From positions 144,185 through 208,184 of the forward strand of contig NZ_JJMU01000021.1 of NCBI RefSeq assembly GCF_000757725.1: a DNA stretch of 64,000 nucleotides. Reading direction: 5' to 3'. This document shows positions 41,821 to 50,591 of the stretch, piece after piece. Numbering within the stretch: position 1 is the first letter of the stretch; each line of letters begins with the position of its first letter. A model generated the notes under the pieces. That model searched no databases. It was not told where the DNA came from and was given only the letters and a program-made list of their open reading frames with translations. A program made the position numbers and the translations under genes. The stretch is from Sphingobacterium deserti (GTDB lineage Bacteria; Bacteroidota; Bacteroidia; Sphingobacteriales; Sphingobacteriaceae).

Positions 41821-43932
41821 ATGACAAGTAACACCTTATTATTTGTAGACGGACTCACGGGAGTCATATTGATTGCCGTTGGAGCAGTGATATTTATCAT
41901 TTTAGCATTCTTTGTGGTGCTGAGCATGTTCTACAAAAAGATTCCGCAAGGAAAAGCAATTGTAAGAACCGGCGTCGGCGGATCTAAAGTGGCTTTTAAC
42001 AAAGGAATGTATGTGGTGCCCGTTTTCCATAAAATGGAAATTATGGACATCTCCGTAAAGAAAATTGAGATTGCTAGAATGCAGCACGACGGGCTTATCT
42101 GTAAAGATAACATCCGTGCCGATATCAAAGTTGCATTCTTTGTTCGCGTTAACAAAGCTGTTGACGATGTCATCAATGTAGCGCAAAACTTAGGCTGTGA
42201 TCGTGCCAGCGAACCGGAAACATTGAAGAATATATTCGAATCAAAGTTTTCAGAAGCCTTAAAAACGGTAGGTAAAAAATTTGATTTTATTGAATTATAT
42301 GAGGCGCGGCGGGAATTTCGCGAAGAAATATTAAATATTATAGGCACCGACCTGAATGGCTATATTTTAGATGACTGTGCTATAGACTACCTGGAACAAA
42401 CAGAGCTACAATTCTTAAGTCCGGACAATATTTTGGATTCAGCGGGTATCAAAAAAATCACGGAACTGACCGCGCAGCAAAATATGAATGCCAACCTCAT
42501 TCGACGTGAAGAGGAGAAAGTTATCAAAAAGCAGAATGTGGAGGCGCGCGAAGCAATTTTGGAACTAGACAGACAACTTGCCGAGAAAGAGGAAAAACAA
42601 CGCCGCGAAATCGACAACATCAAGGCGCGAGAAGATGCTGAAATCACGAAGGTACGCGAGGAAGAGCGCTTAAAATCGGAAACTGTACGCATTGCAACCG
42701 AGGAACAGCTCGCTATTCAAGAAGAAAATAAACTACGTCAAATAATTATTGCGGAGAAAAATAAGCTGCGTACAGACGCCATCGAAACGGAACGCGTGGA
42801 GAAAGATCGTGCGCTGGAAGCTACAGAACGTGAGCGCATCGTTACCCTTGCGCAAATAGATAAAGAACGCTCCATTGAAACCGAGAAAAAAGGTATACAA
42901 AATGTAATTAAGGAGCGCGTACAGCTGGAAAAAGGCGTAATTGAAGAGCAACAATCTGTCAAAGATATCGAAATCTTCCGCGAAGTGGAACGCAAGAAAC
43001 AAGCGGGCGTTATTGCAGCATCGCAAGAGGCGGAAGAGCGCTTGATTGCGACTGTCAAAGCTGCTGAAGCGGCTAAAATTGCGGCAGAGCAAGAGGCTGA
43101 GAAGAAAATAATTGATGCGGAAGCCGCCCGTCAGATTGCGGAGAAAAAAGCGCAGGAGCTCTTGATAGAGGCAGAAGCGAAGAAAGAAGCGTCTGCAAAA
43201 GAAGCGGAGGCAAGAAAAATTATCGCCGAAGCCCAAGCGAAGGAAGAAGCTGCTTTAGGTCTATCCGAAGCCGAAGTTATGATTGCAAAAGCTGATGCCG
43301 AAGAGAAACAAGGAACAGCAGAGGCAGCAGTTATCGAGAAGAAAGCGGCAGCTTTACGGACAGAAGGATTGGCGCAGGCTGAAGTCGTTCGAGAGAAAGC
43401 ACTCGCTGAAGCGAAAGGTATTGAAGAGAAAGCAGCAGCCATGAAACAGCTTGACGGTGTGGGCAGGGAGCACGAAGAATTCAAACTACAGTTGCAAAAA
43501 GAACGCGATATTGAACTGGCACATATCAATATACAGAAAGATATTGCGGCCGCACAATCAGGTGTTTTATCGGAAGCGCTTAAATCTGCGAAGATTGATA
43601 TCGTAGGCGGAGAAACGATGTTCTTTGAGAATATTGTGCGCCAGATCTCCAACGCAAAAGGATTTGACCACCTGATAAACAACTCAACACACGCGACGGA
43701 CATCAAAAACTCTTTGCTAGGTGAGAATGGCAATGGCGATATTGCAGAAAAGATTAAAGGACTAGCAGACAAATACGGCATCTCTTCGAACGACATTAAA
43801 AACCTCACCGTATCCGCAGCTTTGCTAAAGTTGCAGCAAGCAGCCTCAGCAGATGCGGAAGACAGCGGATTTATTAGCTCCCTGTTTGGATTGGCTAAGA
43901 ACTTAGGCGTAACAAACAAGAAATTGAGTTAA
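41821..43932 (+). CDS. Flotillin/SPFH-domain membrane protein (YqiK-like)
   Basis: 703 aa. One N-terminal transmembrane helix (residues 13-38, TGVILIAVGAVIFIILAFFV), then an SPFH/Band-7 domain (about 40-220: GGSKVAFNKGMYVVPVF...KVAFFVRVNKAVDDV), and a very long Ala/Glu/Lys-rich coiled coil (230-590, with AEARKIIAEAQAKEE-type repeats), ending in a small globular tail. Flotillins organise membrane microdomains. The coiled coil probably forms the large oligomer. Operon partner of the YqiJ-like protein and, with 121 bp between, the AAA ATPase. Confidence 0.93.
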   Translation: MTSNTLLFVDGLTGVILIAVGAVIFIILAFFVVLSMFYKKIPQGKAIVRTGVGGSKVAFNKGMYVVPVFHKMEIMDISVKKIEIARMQHDGLICKDNIRADIKVAFFVRVNKAVDDVINVAQNLGCDRASEPETLKNIFESKFSEALKTVGKKFDFIELYEARREFREEILNIIGTDLNGYILDDCAIDYLEQTELQFLSPDNILDSAGIKKITELTAQQNMNANLIRREEEKVIKKQNVEAREAILELDRQLAEKEEKQRREIDNIKAREDAEITKVREEERLKSETVRIATEEQLAIQEENKLRQIIIAEKNKLRTDAIETERVEKDRALEATERERIVTLAQIDKERSIETEKKGIQNVIKERVQLEKGVIEEQQSVKDIEIFREVERKKQAGVIAASQEAEERLIATVKAAEAAKIAAEQEAEKKIIDAEAARQIAEKKAQELLIEAEAKKEASAKEAEARKIIAEAQAKEEAALGLSEAEVMIAKADAEEKQGTAEAAVIEKKAAALRTEGLAQAEVVREKALAEAKGIEEKAAAMKQLDGVGREHEEFKLQLQKERDIELAHINIQKDIAAAQSGVLSEALKSAKIDIVGGETMFFENIVRQISNAKGFDHLINNSTHATDIKNSLLGENGNGDIAEKIKGLADKYGISSNDIKNLTVSAALLKLQQAASADAEDSGFISSLFGLAKNLGVTNKKLS

Positions 43933-44053
43933 TCCGGATCTTCGAATGGAGCTGTATGTATAGGAACAAGCTCGTCATTTTGAGAAGGAGGAACGAGGGC
44001 GACCGCCGTTTTACTTTATGCTTATCACTAACGAAGACCCTGAAAGGTTTTTT
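43933..44053 (+). other. Spacer between flotillin and AAA genes with repeat-like word
   Basis: Contains CTCGTCATTTTGAGAAGG (43970-43987) followed by GAGGAACGAG, giving CTCGT (43970-43974) / ACGAG ends. It resembles the short intergenic GTCATT-type repeats of Bacteroidota chromosomes, but I cannot confirm copies within the window. Confidence 0.25.
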
Positions 44054-47000
44054 ATGGAAGAAACAAAAGAAATACAACATGATAGCCTCGACCAAGGGGC
44101 ATATGAAATTATCCGCAAGCGGCTACTCACGCAGCGAGACGAGTTAACGAAGCGGCTTAACGCTTTAAATGTCGCGCGTAAAGAAATATTTAATGCAACG
44201 GCCTTTGTGCTGAAAGCAAACCAACGTATCACGACAGAGAACAACTGCGTCGCCCGCGGCATAGTCGCATTGAACTCCGTCTGCATTTTTGGATACAATG
44301 TACATTTCGGCTTACGCTCCGAAATTCGGCTGGAAGATGTTTTCAGTATTTACCTATTTGAGAACAATCAATTTGTACCACAGACGCTGGATCTGATCAA
44401 TGACCCCGCGTTTATTACCGACTACCAAAACCTATATAAATACTACCGCGACTCGATCTTTGCACGCTTTCGCCGAACGGAAAATTATTTATACATGATT
44501 TTCCAAACGAGTAAAAAGGCGACAGACTTGAAAGCTTTTAAGTGGCTGATCAAAGACGGACAGTTGCACTACCAAGATGATCGCAGCATCCATGATGTCC
44601 GACTGCCAGAGCAATTTGAGTTTGCGTGGACCAAGACGACACTGGAAGATCGCAGATTGGGTAAATTCCCCCACATCTCCATATTGGACAAGGTATTTAT
44701 AGAGGCGCTACATGGCGATATAACCTTTAAAATTGAAGATAATACCGACAGCGGAAAAGGCATTTACGCGGAAAAAGTCACCAATCTGGATCAACAACTG
44801 GATGATGCGGAATATTATTACGCCGATTTAGGTAACCTCATCGCGATTCGCATCAAGCCTTACCAAGAGGATATGCGCGCCTATGTATTCAATCAACGTA
44901 CGAAGGAGGTTGTTAACTTAGAATCACTTAACGATTCGGCGATTTTATTGCCCGACAACCAAGGCATCATATTTTCAAACGGTTACTACCTACAGAACGG
45001 GACACACAAGCTCTTTGACGGCGTTCTCGATGACGTGACCTTCTTGCGCAAAATTGCGTCTCCAAATGGTGAAGATTATCTCTACGTATTCACACAATCG
45101 GAGACCAACACCTACGTGTTGATGTCTTACAACATCATCCAGCAAGCTGTAGAAACACCAATTATTTGTAATGGCTTCACCATCTTTCAAGATGGCAGCT
45201 TGACCTACTTTCGCACAGAGGCTGAAGCTACGCGACACCACCAAGTTCAAATCTGGGAAACGCCATATATGGCCGTGCTGCAGGAAAATACCGACAAAAA
45301 AGACGATCCGCTTTACAAAGTTGGTAATAAGCAGATTGTGCAAGCTATGGCCGAAGCACAGGAAGTGATACAATTGGTATACAAGGAAGACAGCTACGAA
45401 GGACTGTACGAGGAAATTTTAAAGAAAACCACGAGCTTACTCGATTCCTATTTCTGGATACAGGATGATGCATTAGCAAATTTGGGGCATCCACTAAAAC
45501 AAATACAAGATATTGCCAATACGGCTATCGACGAGTTTGTCAAGGTTCAGGCACAGCGAAAACATGCTGAAGAAGCAATTTTAGCCGTAAATAAAAAACT
45601 GGAAGAGCTCCAATTTGCCCATAATAGCACCACCTTCAGCGCACTTGACCAGCTGGTTAGTCAACTTGCTGCAGCACGAAGGTTTGTCGGTGAAGTTATC
45701 GAGTTAAAGACGGTCAAATACATCGACGTGCAGCGCACGGACCAGATATTGGAACAGTTGGATCTGCTTACTGCAGACCTGTCCGAACGTACCATCGATT
45801 TTCTTTTACAGGACGATGCCCTGCAAACCTACGAAAAGCGGGTGGCGCAGCAACGGATAGCTGTAGACGCTATTGAAAAAGCATTTGACGCGCGAGCCAT
45901 AGAAGAAGCTAATACAGCGATCTCCAGCGAATTGGAATTGCTTATTGATATACTGAACAGCCTTAAGATCGAGGACGCGACGCAGACAACAAAAATAGTC
46001 GAGAAAATATCCATCATCTTTTCATCCCTCAACGAGGTTCGCGCGCAGCTGACACGCAAATTGCAGTCCTTGAGAAGCAGCGAAGCCACTGCGGAATTTT
46101 CCGCCCAGCTCACCTTGCTGGAACAATCTGTTACCAACTACCTGGAGCTTTCCTCTTCGGCAAACAAAGTGGACGAGTACTACACAAAAATCTTGGTGCA
46201 GCTGGAAGAATTGGAAAGTAGATTCTCCGAATTTGACGATTTTGCCCTTAAGATAGCCGATAAACGCGACGAAATCATCAAAGCGTTTAATAGCAAACGC
46301 GAGCAAATTGTCGAACAGCTTAATAAGAGAAGCCTATCGCTAGAGCAGATTGGCTTGCGGGTATTAAAAAATATCGAGAACAAATCGTTAACATTTAAAA
46401 GCCGGGAAGAGATATCCAGCTTCTACGCTGCCGATCTGATGATTGATAAAGTGCGGCAATTAACAGAAGAGCTGAGAGGCCTGAATGACGTTTCCAAAGC
46501 AGAAAATTTGGAAAACCTCCTGAAAAAATCACAGGAAGATGCGCTCCGAACTTTGCGCGATAAGTCTGAACTGTATGTGGATGGTAATAATATCATATCG
46601 CTGGGCACGCACAAATTTGCCGTTAATAAACAGGCGTTAAGCCTAACCCTAGTACGCCGAAACCAAGAGCTATACTACCACTTAACGGGCACAAGCTTTT
46701 ACCAAAAGGTGAACCACGATGAACTCTTAAGCTATGCTGACTTATGGGAGCAAGAGGTCATATCGGAAAATAAAATAGTGTATCGAGGCGAGTACCTCGC
46801 CTATCAGGCCTTCCTCGCATCGCAAAGCATCCCTGATTTTGATGCGGAACGATTTATTACACAAACCGTAGAGCAGCAGTACTCAGAAAGTTATGTAAAA
46901 GGCGTGCACAATGTCGACGCTCTGCTTCTCTACCACGCGCTAAAAAAAATGGATAAAAAGCTGGAGCTTTTACGTTATGAAGGCGTGATACGCGCATCCG

Positions 47001-48892
47001 CTCAGCTATTTTGGGAAGCCCTACCGGAGAATGACCGAAATCGATTGACCCAATTAATCCGTGCGACACATAGTATGTTGAAGACATTCAGCGACTCAAA
47101 GCACTACCAGTCTGCTATTGACGAAATCGCCAAGCACTACACGGCGCAGCCTAGCGCGACCGAGGTTTCATCGGCAGATGCACAGACCATAGCGACCTAT
47201 CTATTTGAAACATTCACGCATTATGGCAAGTTCACGCTCAGCGAGCCGGCAGACCATCTTAGGCAAGAGTTTGTACGCTTTTTAATGGACAAAAAAGCAC
47301 ACAAAGATTTTGATCAAGACATCCGTAACAGTGTCTTCGATATAACGGAACGCTATTACCTGTGCTTAAATTGGCTGCATTCTTTCGTCGATCTGCGGGA
47401 AAATGCAAACGCCTTAAAAAAATTGGTTCCTGAGACTGCTGCGGCTTTGCTATTTCCAGAAGCGGAATATCATTTGGTATTTGGGCAGGACGAGCTTATT
47501 TTGGAAAATCTAAAAGGCAACCACCCCCTACTGGAAAATGGAAAGCTCGTATTGCATTACCATGATTTTATAAAGAAGCTGTATGCGTTTAGAGCAAGTG
47601 ATGTACCGCGCTATGCGGCGTTCAGCAACCTAAAGGAGCAACTTAGCAAGGCGTACGAGAAAGAGCTTAAAATCCAAGAGCTCGAACCAAAGATCTTGAC
47701 TTCATTTGTTCGTAACCGCTTGATTAATGAAGTTTATTTCCCGCTGATAGGTAACAACCTTGCGAAGCAGATAGGCGCTGCCGGAGATAATAAGCGAACC
47801 GCCAGAATGGGCATGCTTTTACTTATCTCGCCCCCCGGATATGGTAAAACCACACTTATGGAATACCTGGCGAAAACGATGGGCTTACATTTTGTAAAAG
47901 TAAATGGCCCTACAATAGGCCACAACATCACATCCATAGATCCTATTGAGGCCAAAACTTCTGGCGAAAGGGAAGAGTTGAAGAAGATCAACTTGGCATT
48001 TGAGATGGCAGATAATGTGATGCTTTATTTGGATGACATCCAGCATTTAAGCGCCGAATTTCTCCAAAAGTTCATATCACTTGCCGATGGACAGCGCAAG
48101 ATCGACGGCATTTTTGAGGGTGAAAGCAAAACCTACGACCTTCGCGGCAAACGATTCTGTGTTGTCATGGCGGGAAATCCATACACAGAGAGTGGGGCTA
48201 AGTTCCAGATCCCCGATATGTTGGCCAACCGCGCAGACGTATATAATCTGGGCGACGTGATAGGCGATACGGAGCACCTTTTCAACCTCAGCCTCGTCGA
48301 AAACGCTGCAATAGAAAACAGCTACCTCGCTAAGATCGCAGGTAAATCCTTTCCTGATTTTTATGCACTTACCACCTTCGTGGAATCGGGCGCCGAACAG
48401 TTGCCCGATCTAGAGGGCAACTACCTGAAACAAGAGCTGGACGACTTTATTGCCGTCCTCCGACATGTGCTAAAGATTCGCGATGTGGTCATCAAGGTCA
48501 ACAGAAATTATATCCGAAGCGCAGCTATGCAAGACAGCTACCGCACGGAGCCGCCGTTTAAAATGCAGGGATCTTACCGAAACATGAGCAAGCTGGTGCC
48601 GCAGGTTATTCCCATGATGAATGAAAAAGAAATTGACCAGGTTATTATGGCCCACTATGAAAGTGAGTCTCAAACGTTAACCGCAGATACCGAAAGCAAC
48701 CTGCTTAAGCTTAAAGAACTTGCCGGCCTCATCAGCCCTGCTGAGAAGGAACGCTGGGAGGAGATTGTAGCCATCTTCCGCAAGAATAATAAACACGGCG
48801 GGCTGGGAAAAGATGATAAGGTATTTGCCCAACTGCTGTCGTTCAATGAAAACCTCGAAGGCATTATTCAAGCCATACAAAACAAAAGCTGA
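44054..48892 (+). CDS. Giant coiled-coil AAA ATPase (DUF3686 type, so-called DNA repair ATPase)
   Basis: 1612 aa from the ATG at 44054 (an upstream in-frame codon at 44018 gives a poorer N-terminus). The first about 430 residues are a beta-rich domain as in DUF3686 proteins (VARGIVALNSVCIFGYNV near the start). Long coiled-coil segments follow at roughly 480-860, then a helical region, and a single C-terminal AAA domain with Walker A SPPGYGKTT (S1259-T1267), Walker B YLDDIQ (D1327, D1328), sensor-1 AGNPYTES and Arg-finger-like ANRADVYN. Homologues are annotated as DNA repair ATPases, but the name is not experimentally grounded; with PspA, YqiJ and flotillin as neighbours a remodelling role at the membrane is at least as likely. 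Largest gene here. Confidence 0.82.
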   Translation: MEETKEIQHDSLDQGAYEIIRKRLLTQRDELTKRLNALNVARKEIFNATAFVLKANQRITTENNCVARGIVALNSVCIFGYNVHFGLRSEIRLEDVFSIYLFENNQFVPQTLDLINDPAFITDYQNLYKYYRDSIFARFRRTENYLYMIFQTSKKATDLKAFKWLIKDGQLHYQDDRSIHDVRLPEQFEFAWTKTTLEDRRLGKFPHISILDKVFIEALHGDITFKIEDNTDSGKGIYAEKVTNLDQQLDDAEYYYADLGNLIAIRIKPYQEDMRAYVFNQRTKEVVNLESLNDSAILLPDNQGIIFSNGYYLQNGTHKLFDGVLDDVTFLRKIASPNGEDYLYVFTQSETNTYVLMSYNIIQQAVETPIICNGFTIFQDGSLTYFRTEAEATRHHQVQIWETPYMAVLQENTDKKDDPLYKVGNKQIVQAMAEAQEVIQLVYKEDSYEGLYEEILKKTTSLLDSYFWIQDDALANLGHPLKQIQDIANTAIDEFVKVQAQRKHAEEAILAVNKKLEELQFAHNSTTFSALDQLVSQLAAARRFVGEVIELKTVKYIDVQRTDQILEQLDLLTADLSERTIDFLLQDDALQTYEKRVAQQRIAVDAIEKAFDARAIEEANTAISSELELLIDILNSLKIEDATQTTKIVEKISIIFSSLNEVRAQLTRKLQSLRSSEATAEFSAQLTLLEQSVTNYLELSSSANKVDEYYTKILVQLEELESRFSEFDDFALKIADKRDEIIKAFNSKREQIVEQLNKRSLSLEQIGLRVLKNIENKSLTFKSREEISSFYAADLMIDKVRQLTEELRGLNDVSKAENLENLLKKSQEDALRTLRDKSELYVDGNNIISLGTHKFAVNKQALSLTLVRRNQELYYHLTGTSFYQKVNHDELLSYADLWEQEVISENKIVYRGEYLAYQAFLASQSIPDFDAERFITQTVEQQYSESYVKGVHNVDALLLYHALKKMDKKLELLRYEGVIRASAQLFWEALPENDRNRLTQLIRATHSMLKTFSDSKHYQSAIDEIAKHYTAQPSATEVSSADAQTIATYLFETFTHYGKFTLSEPADHLRQEFVRFLMDKKAHKDFDQDIRNSVFDITERYYLCLNWLHSFVDLRENANALKKLVPETAAALLFPEAEYHLVFGQDELILENLKGNHPLLENGKLVLHYHDFIKKLYAFRASDVPRYAAFSNLKEQLSKAYEKELKIQELEPKILTSFVRNRLINEVYFPLIGNNLAKQIGAAGDNKRTARMGMLLLISPPGYGKTTLMEYLAKTMGLHFVKVNGPTIGHNITSIDPIEAKTSGEREELKKINLAFEMADNVMLYLDDIQHLSAEFLQKFISLADGQRKIDGIFEGESKTYDLRGKRFCVVMAGNPYTESGAKFQIPDMLANRADVYNLGDVIGDTEHLFNLSLVENAAIENSYLAKIAGKSFPDFYALTTFVESGAEQLPDLEGNYLKQELDDFIAVLRHVLKIRDVVIKVNRNYIRSAAMQDSYRTEPPFKMQGSYRNMSKLVPQVIPMMNEKEIDQVIMAHYESESQTLTADTESNLLKLKELAGLISPAEKERWEEIVAIFRKNNKHGGLGKDDKVFAQLLSFNENLEGIIQAIQNKS

Positions 48893-48910
48893 TTCGGGTG
48901 CTAATGATGT

Positions 48911-48937
48911 GGAGATGGTAGTCAAGCTACCATCTCC
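48911..48937. terminator. Hairpin between convergent AAA and TPM genes
   Basis: Perfect 11-bp arms GGAGATGGTAG (48911-48921) and CTACCATCTCC (48927-48937), 5-nt loop. The right arm holds the TAG stop of the minus-strand gene. It has no T-tract on either side, so terminator function is tentative. Confidence 0.5.
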
Positions 48938-50444
48938 CTCCTGCTCCCCCACCGCCTGAAGACCCGCCGCCAAAGCTGCCGCCGCCGCTACCCGAGGATC
49001 CACCACCGCCGAATGAACTGCCCCCACTGCTGGAAGAACTCTTTACTTTTTTGGGAATAACTTCTGTACCCAAATCTTCCGTATGCTTACAGTTTGCACA
49101 AATATTAAAAACCTGCCGTGAGCCCGATCTGCTATAGGTTGCTGCTGCCAATGTTTTCGTCGCGCGCAGCTTATAGGTTTTAAAGCCACAGGCCGGACAA
49201 GCCACATGTGTCTCCTTTCCATCCCATCCTGTCAGCCGCTTCTCTTGGGTCTCTTTGTTTATCCAAACTTCATACACCTTGGTCTCCAAAGACTCTTCCT
49301 TGAGTTGTCCGGAACTAAGGTAACTCTTGAAGGTCTTAAAGTCTACTGCATCCCGATTTTGACGCTCCCAATTACCGCTATCATCCGGCGGTACGAAGCG
49401 CACTGCTGAGTTTCGGTACTTCCGTTGCAACGCAAAAAAACTAAAGAGCATGAGAGGTGAAAAGAGGTAGGGCACTATTGCTGCACGCTGGAACCGCTTA
49501 AGCGCCTTCAATTTGTTTTCCTCATCTAAAAAGCTTTTCTTGATGCTTCCTCGTACTTCATACAGCTTAAAGAGCAGTACATAACTCGCGCAAAGCGCTA
49601 AAAGATACGGAACGGAAGCTGCGCTGAACAATGCTTTCCCTCCACCCGCAAAAACTCCAGAAAATAACAGCATAAACAGCATGGTAAAACCTGCAGCGGG
49701 TATGCTGAGCAGCACGTATACAAACCAACCACTACAGCCTGTTTGCTTTTTATCTTTTTCCTCGCCCCTATACTTTTGGCCAAGCCTGTGGACCCAAAAA
49801 TACAAACCTACATATAGAAATATGACGAATACAGCAGACAAGAAATTGTTATTTCGCAGGCTAACGAATGGTTTTGCTTCCGGCATCATTCTTTCCAATT
49901 CTGCTTGTACATCATCCGCGAGTAGAGCTTGCTCAACAGCCTTGGAAGCCGCCAACACGCCTCCGTCATAGTCGCCATTCTGGAAATTAGGCACTAACTG
50001 CTTCTCTCCTATTCGATGCAAATAAACATCAGGAAAAATTCCCTCTAGACCATAGCCCGAAACAAAACGATACTCGCGCCTGTTTTTAGCGATAAAAAGC
50101 AATAGGCCGTTATTTGCATCGTGCTTACCCATACCCCATGTATTAAATACCTCTAACGCAAATTCAAAAATGTCATAGCCCTCAAAATCATCAACAACCA
50201 CGACGGCATACTCCGTTCCAGATTTGCTTTCTATCGTGCGGGCCATTTGGTTCAGCTCTTGCTCTGCAGCTAGCGAAAGAATACCGTCTGGGTTACTCAC
50301 AAAAACATCCTGCCCCTGCGCTTTAGGGGACGGTAATGTAGAAACGGTATACTGCGCCACTACAGCGGTCGAAAAACAGAATAACGCAATAAAAACGGAT
50401 AGAAACATCCATTTAATGGCAAAAGGCTTTTGAATAACGTCCAT
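48927..50444 (-). CDS. TPM-domain membrane protein (YgcG-like) with zinc ribbon
   Basis: 505 aa from ATG 50444. N-terminal signal/TM (MDVIQKPFAIKWMFLSVFIALFCFSTAVVAQ), TPM domain (NPDGILSLAAEQELNQMARTIESKSGTEYAVVVVDD ... SGYGLEGIFPD), three hydrophobic helices (about 210-310), a CPACGFKTYK...CANCKHTEDLG zinc-ribbon-like pair, and a long Gly/Ser tail (SGGGGAGGRW). The TPM domain is found in thylakoid/PSII repair and envelope proteins. Its tail-to-tail place beside the PspA-flotillin-AAA run suggests a link. Possible phosphatase activity is debated. Confidence 0.88.
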   Translation of the reverse strand: MDVIQKPFAIKWMFLSVFIALFCFSTAVVAQYTVSTLPSPKAQGQDVFVSNPDGILSLAAEQELNQMARTIESKSGTEYAVVVVDDFEGYDIFEFALEVFNTWGMGKHDANNGLLLFIAKNRREYRFVSGYGLEGIFPDVYLHRIGEKQLVPNFQNGDYDGGVLAASKAVEQALLADDVQAELERMMPEAKPFVSLRNNNFLSAVFVIFLYVGLYFWVHRLGQKYRGEEKDKKQTGCSGWFVYVLLSIPAAGFTMLFMLLFSGVFAGGGKALFSAASVPYLLALCASYVLLFKLYEVRGSIKKSFLDEENKLKALKRFQRAAIVPYLFSPLMLFSFFALQRKYRNSAVRFVPPDDSGNWERQNRDAVDFKTFKSYLSSGQLKEESLETKVYEVWINKETQEKRLTGWDGKETHVACPACGFKTYKLRATKTLAAATYSRSGSRQVFNICANCKHTEDLGTEVIPKKVKSSSSSGGSSFGGGGSSGSGGGSFGGGSSGGGGAGGRW

Positions 50445-50576
50445 ATAATATGTACTAAGAGGCAGAAGTTTACGATTTTTAGCAGAGCAAAAACCGTGCA
50501 ATACCGTGTAGAATAATTCCGGCTATAGGAACTTGTTGAAGTTGGGTTTGTAGCGAAAGTTTCGCCATCATTTTCG

Positions 50577-50584
50577 TAACTTTG
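50577..50584 (+). promoter_or_regulatory. -7 box directly before mutL (leaderless candidate)
   Basis: TAACTTTG, 7 nt before the mutL ATG at 50592. The nearest upstream TTG (50548-50550) is 26 nt away, longer than the usual 19-21, so the -33 element is weak or absent. Confidence 0.5.
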
Positions 50585-50591
50585 CTCTCGT

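Noticed and set aside
42733..43236. 167-codon minus-strand ORF
   Set aside because: Phe/Leu/Arg-rich reverse frame of the flotillin coiled coil; no start context or family signal.
43131..43919. 262-codon minus-strand ORF
   Set aside because: Serine/alanine-rich mirror of the flotillin coiled coil; a shadow of repetitive Glu/Ala/Lys codons.
43970..43996. REP-like mobile repeat
   Set aside because: Only one imperfect copy in the window; it was kept only as a low-confidence spacer note, not as a mobile element.
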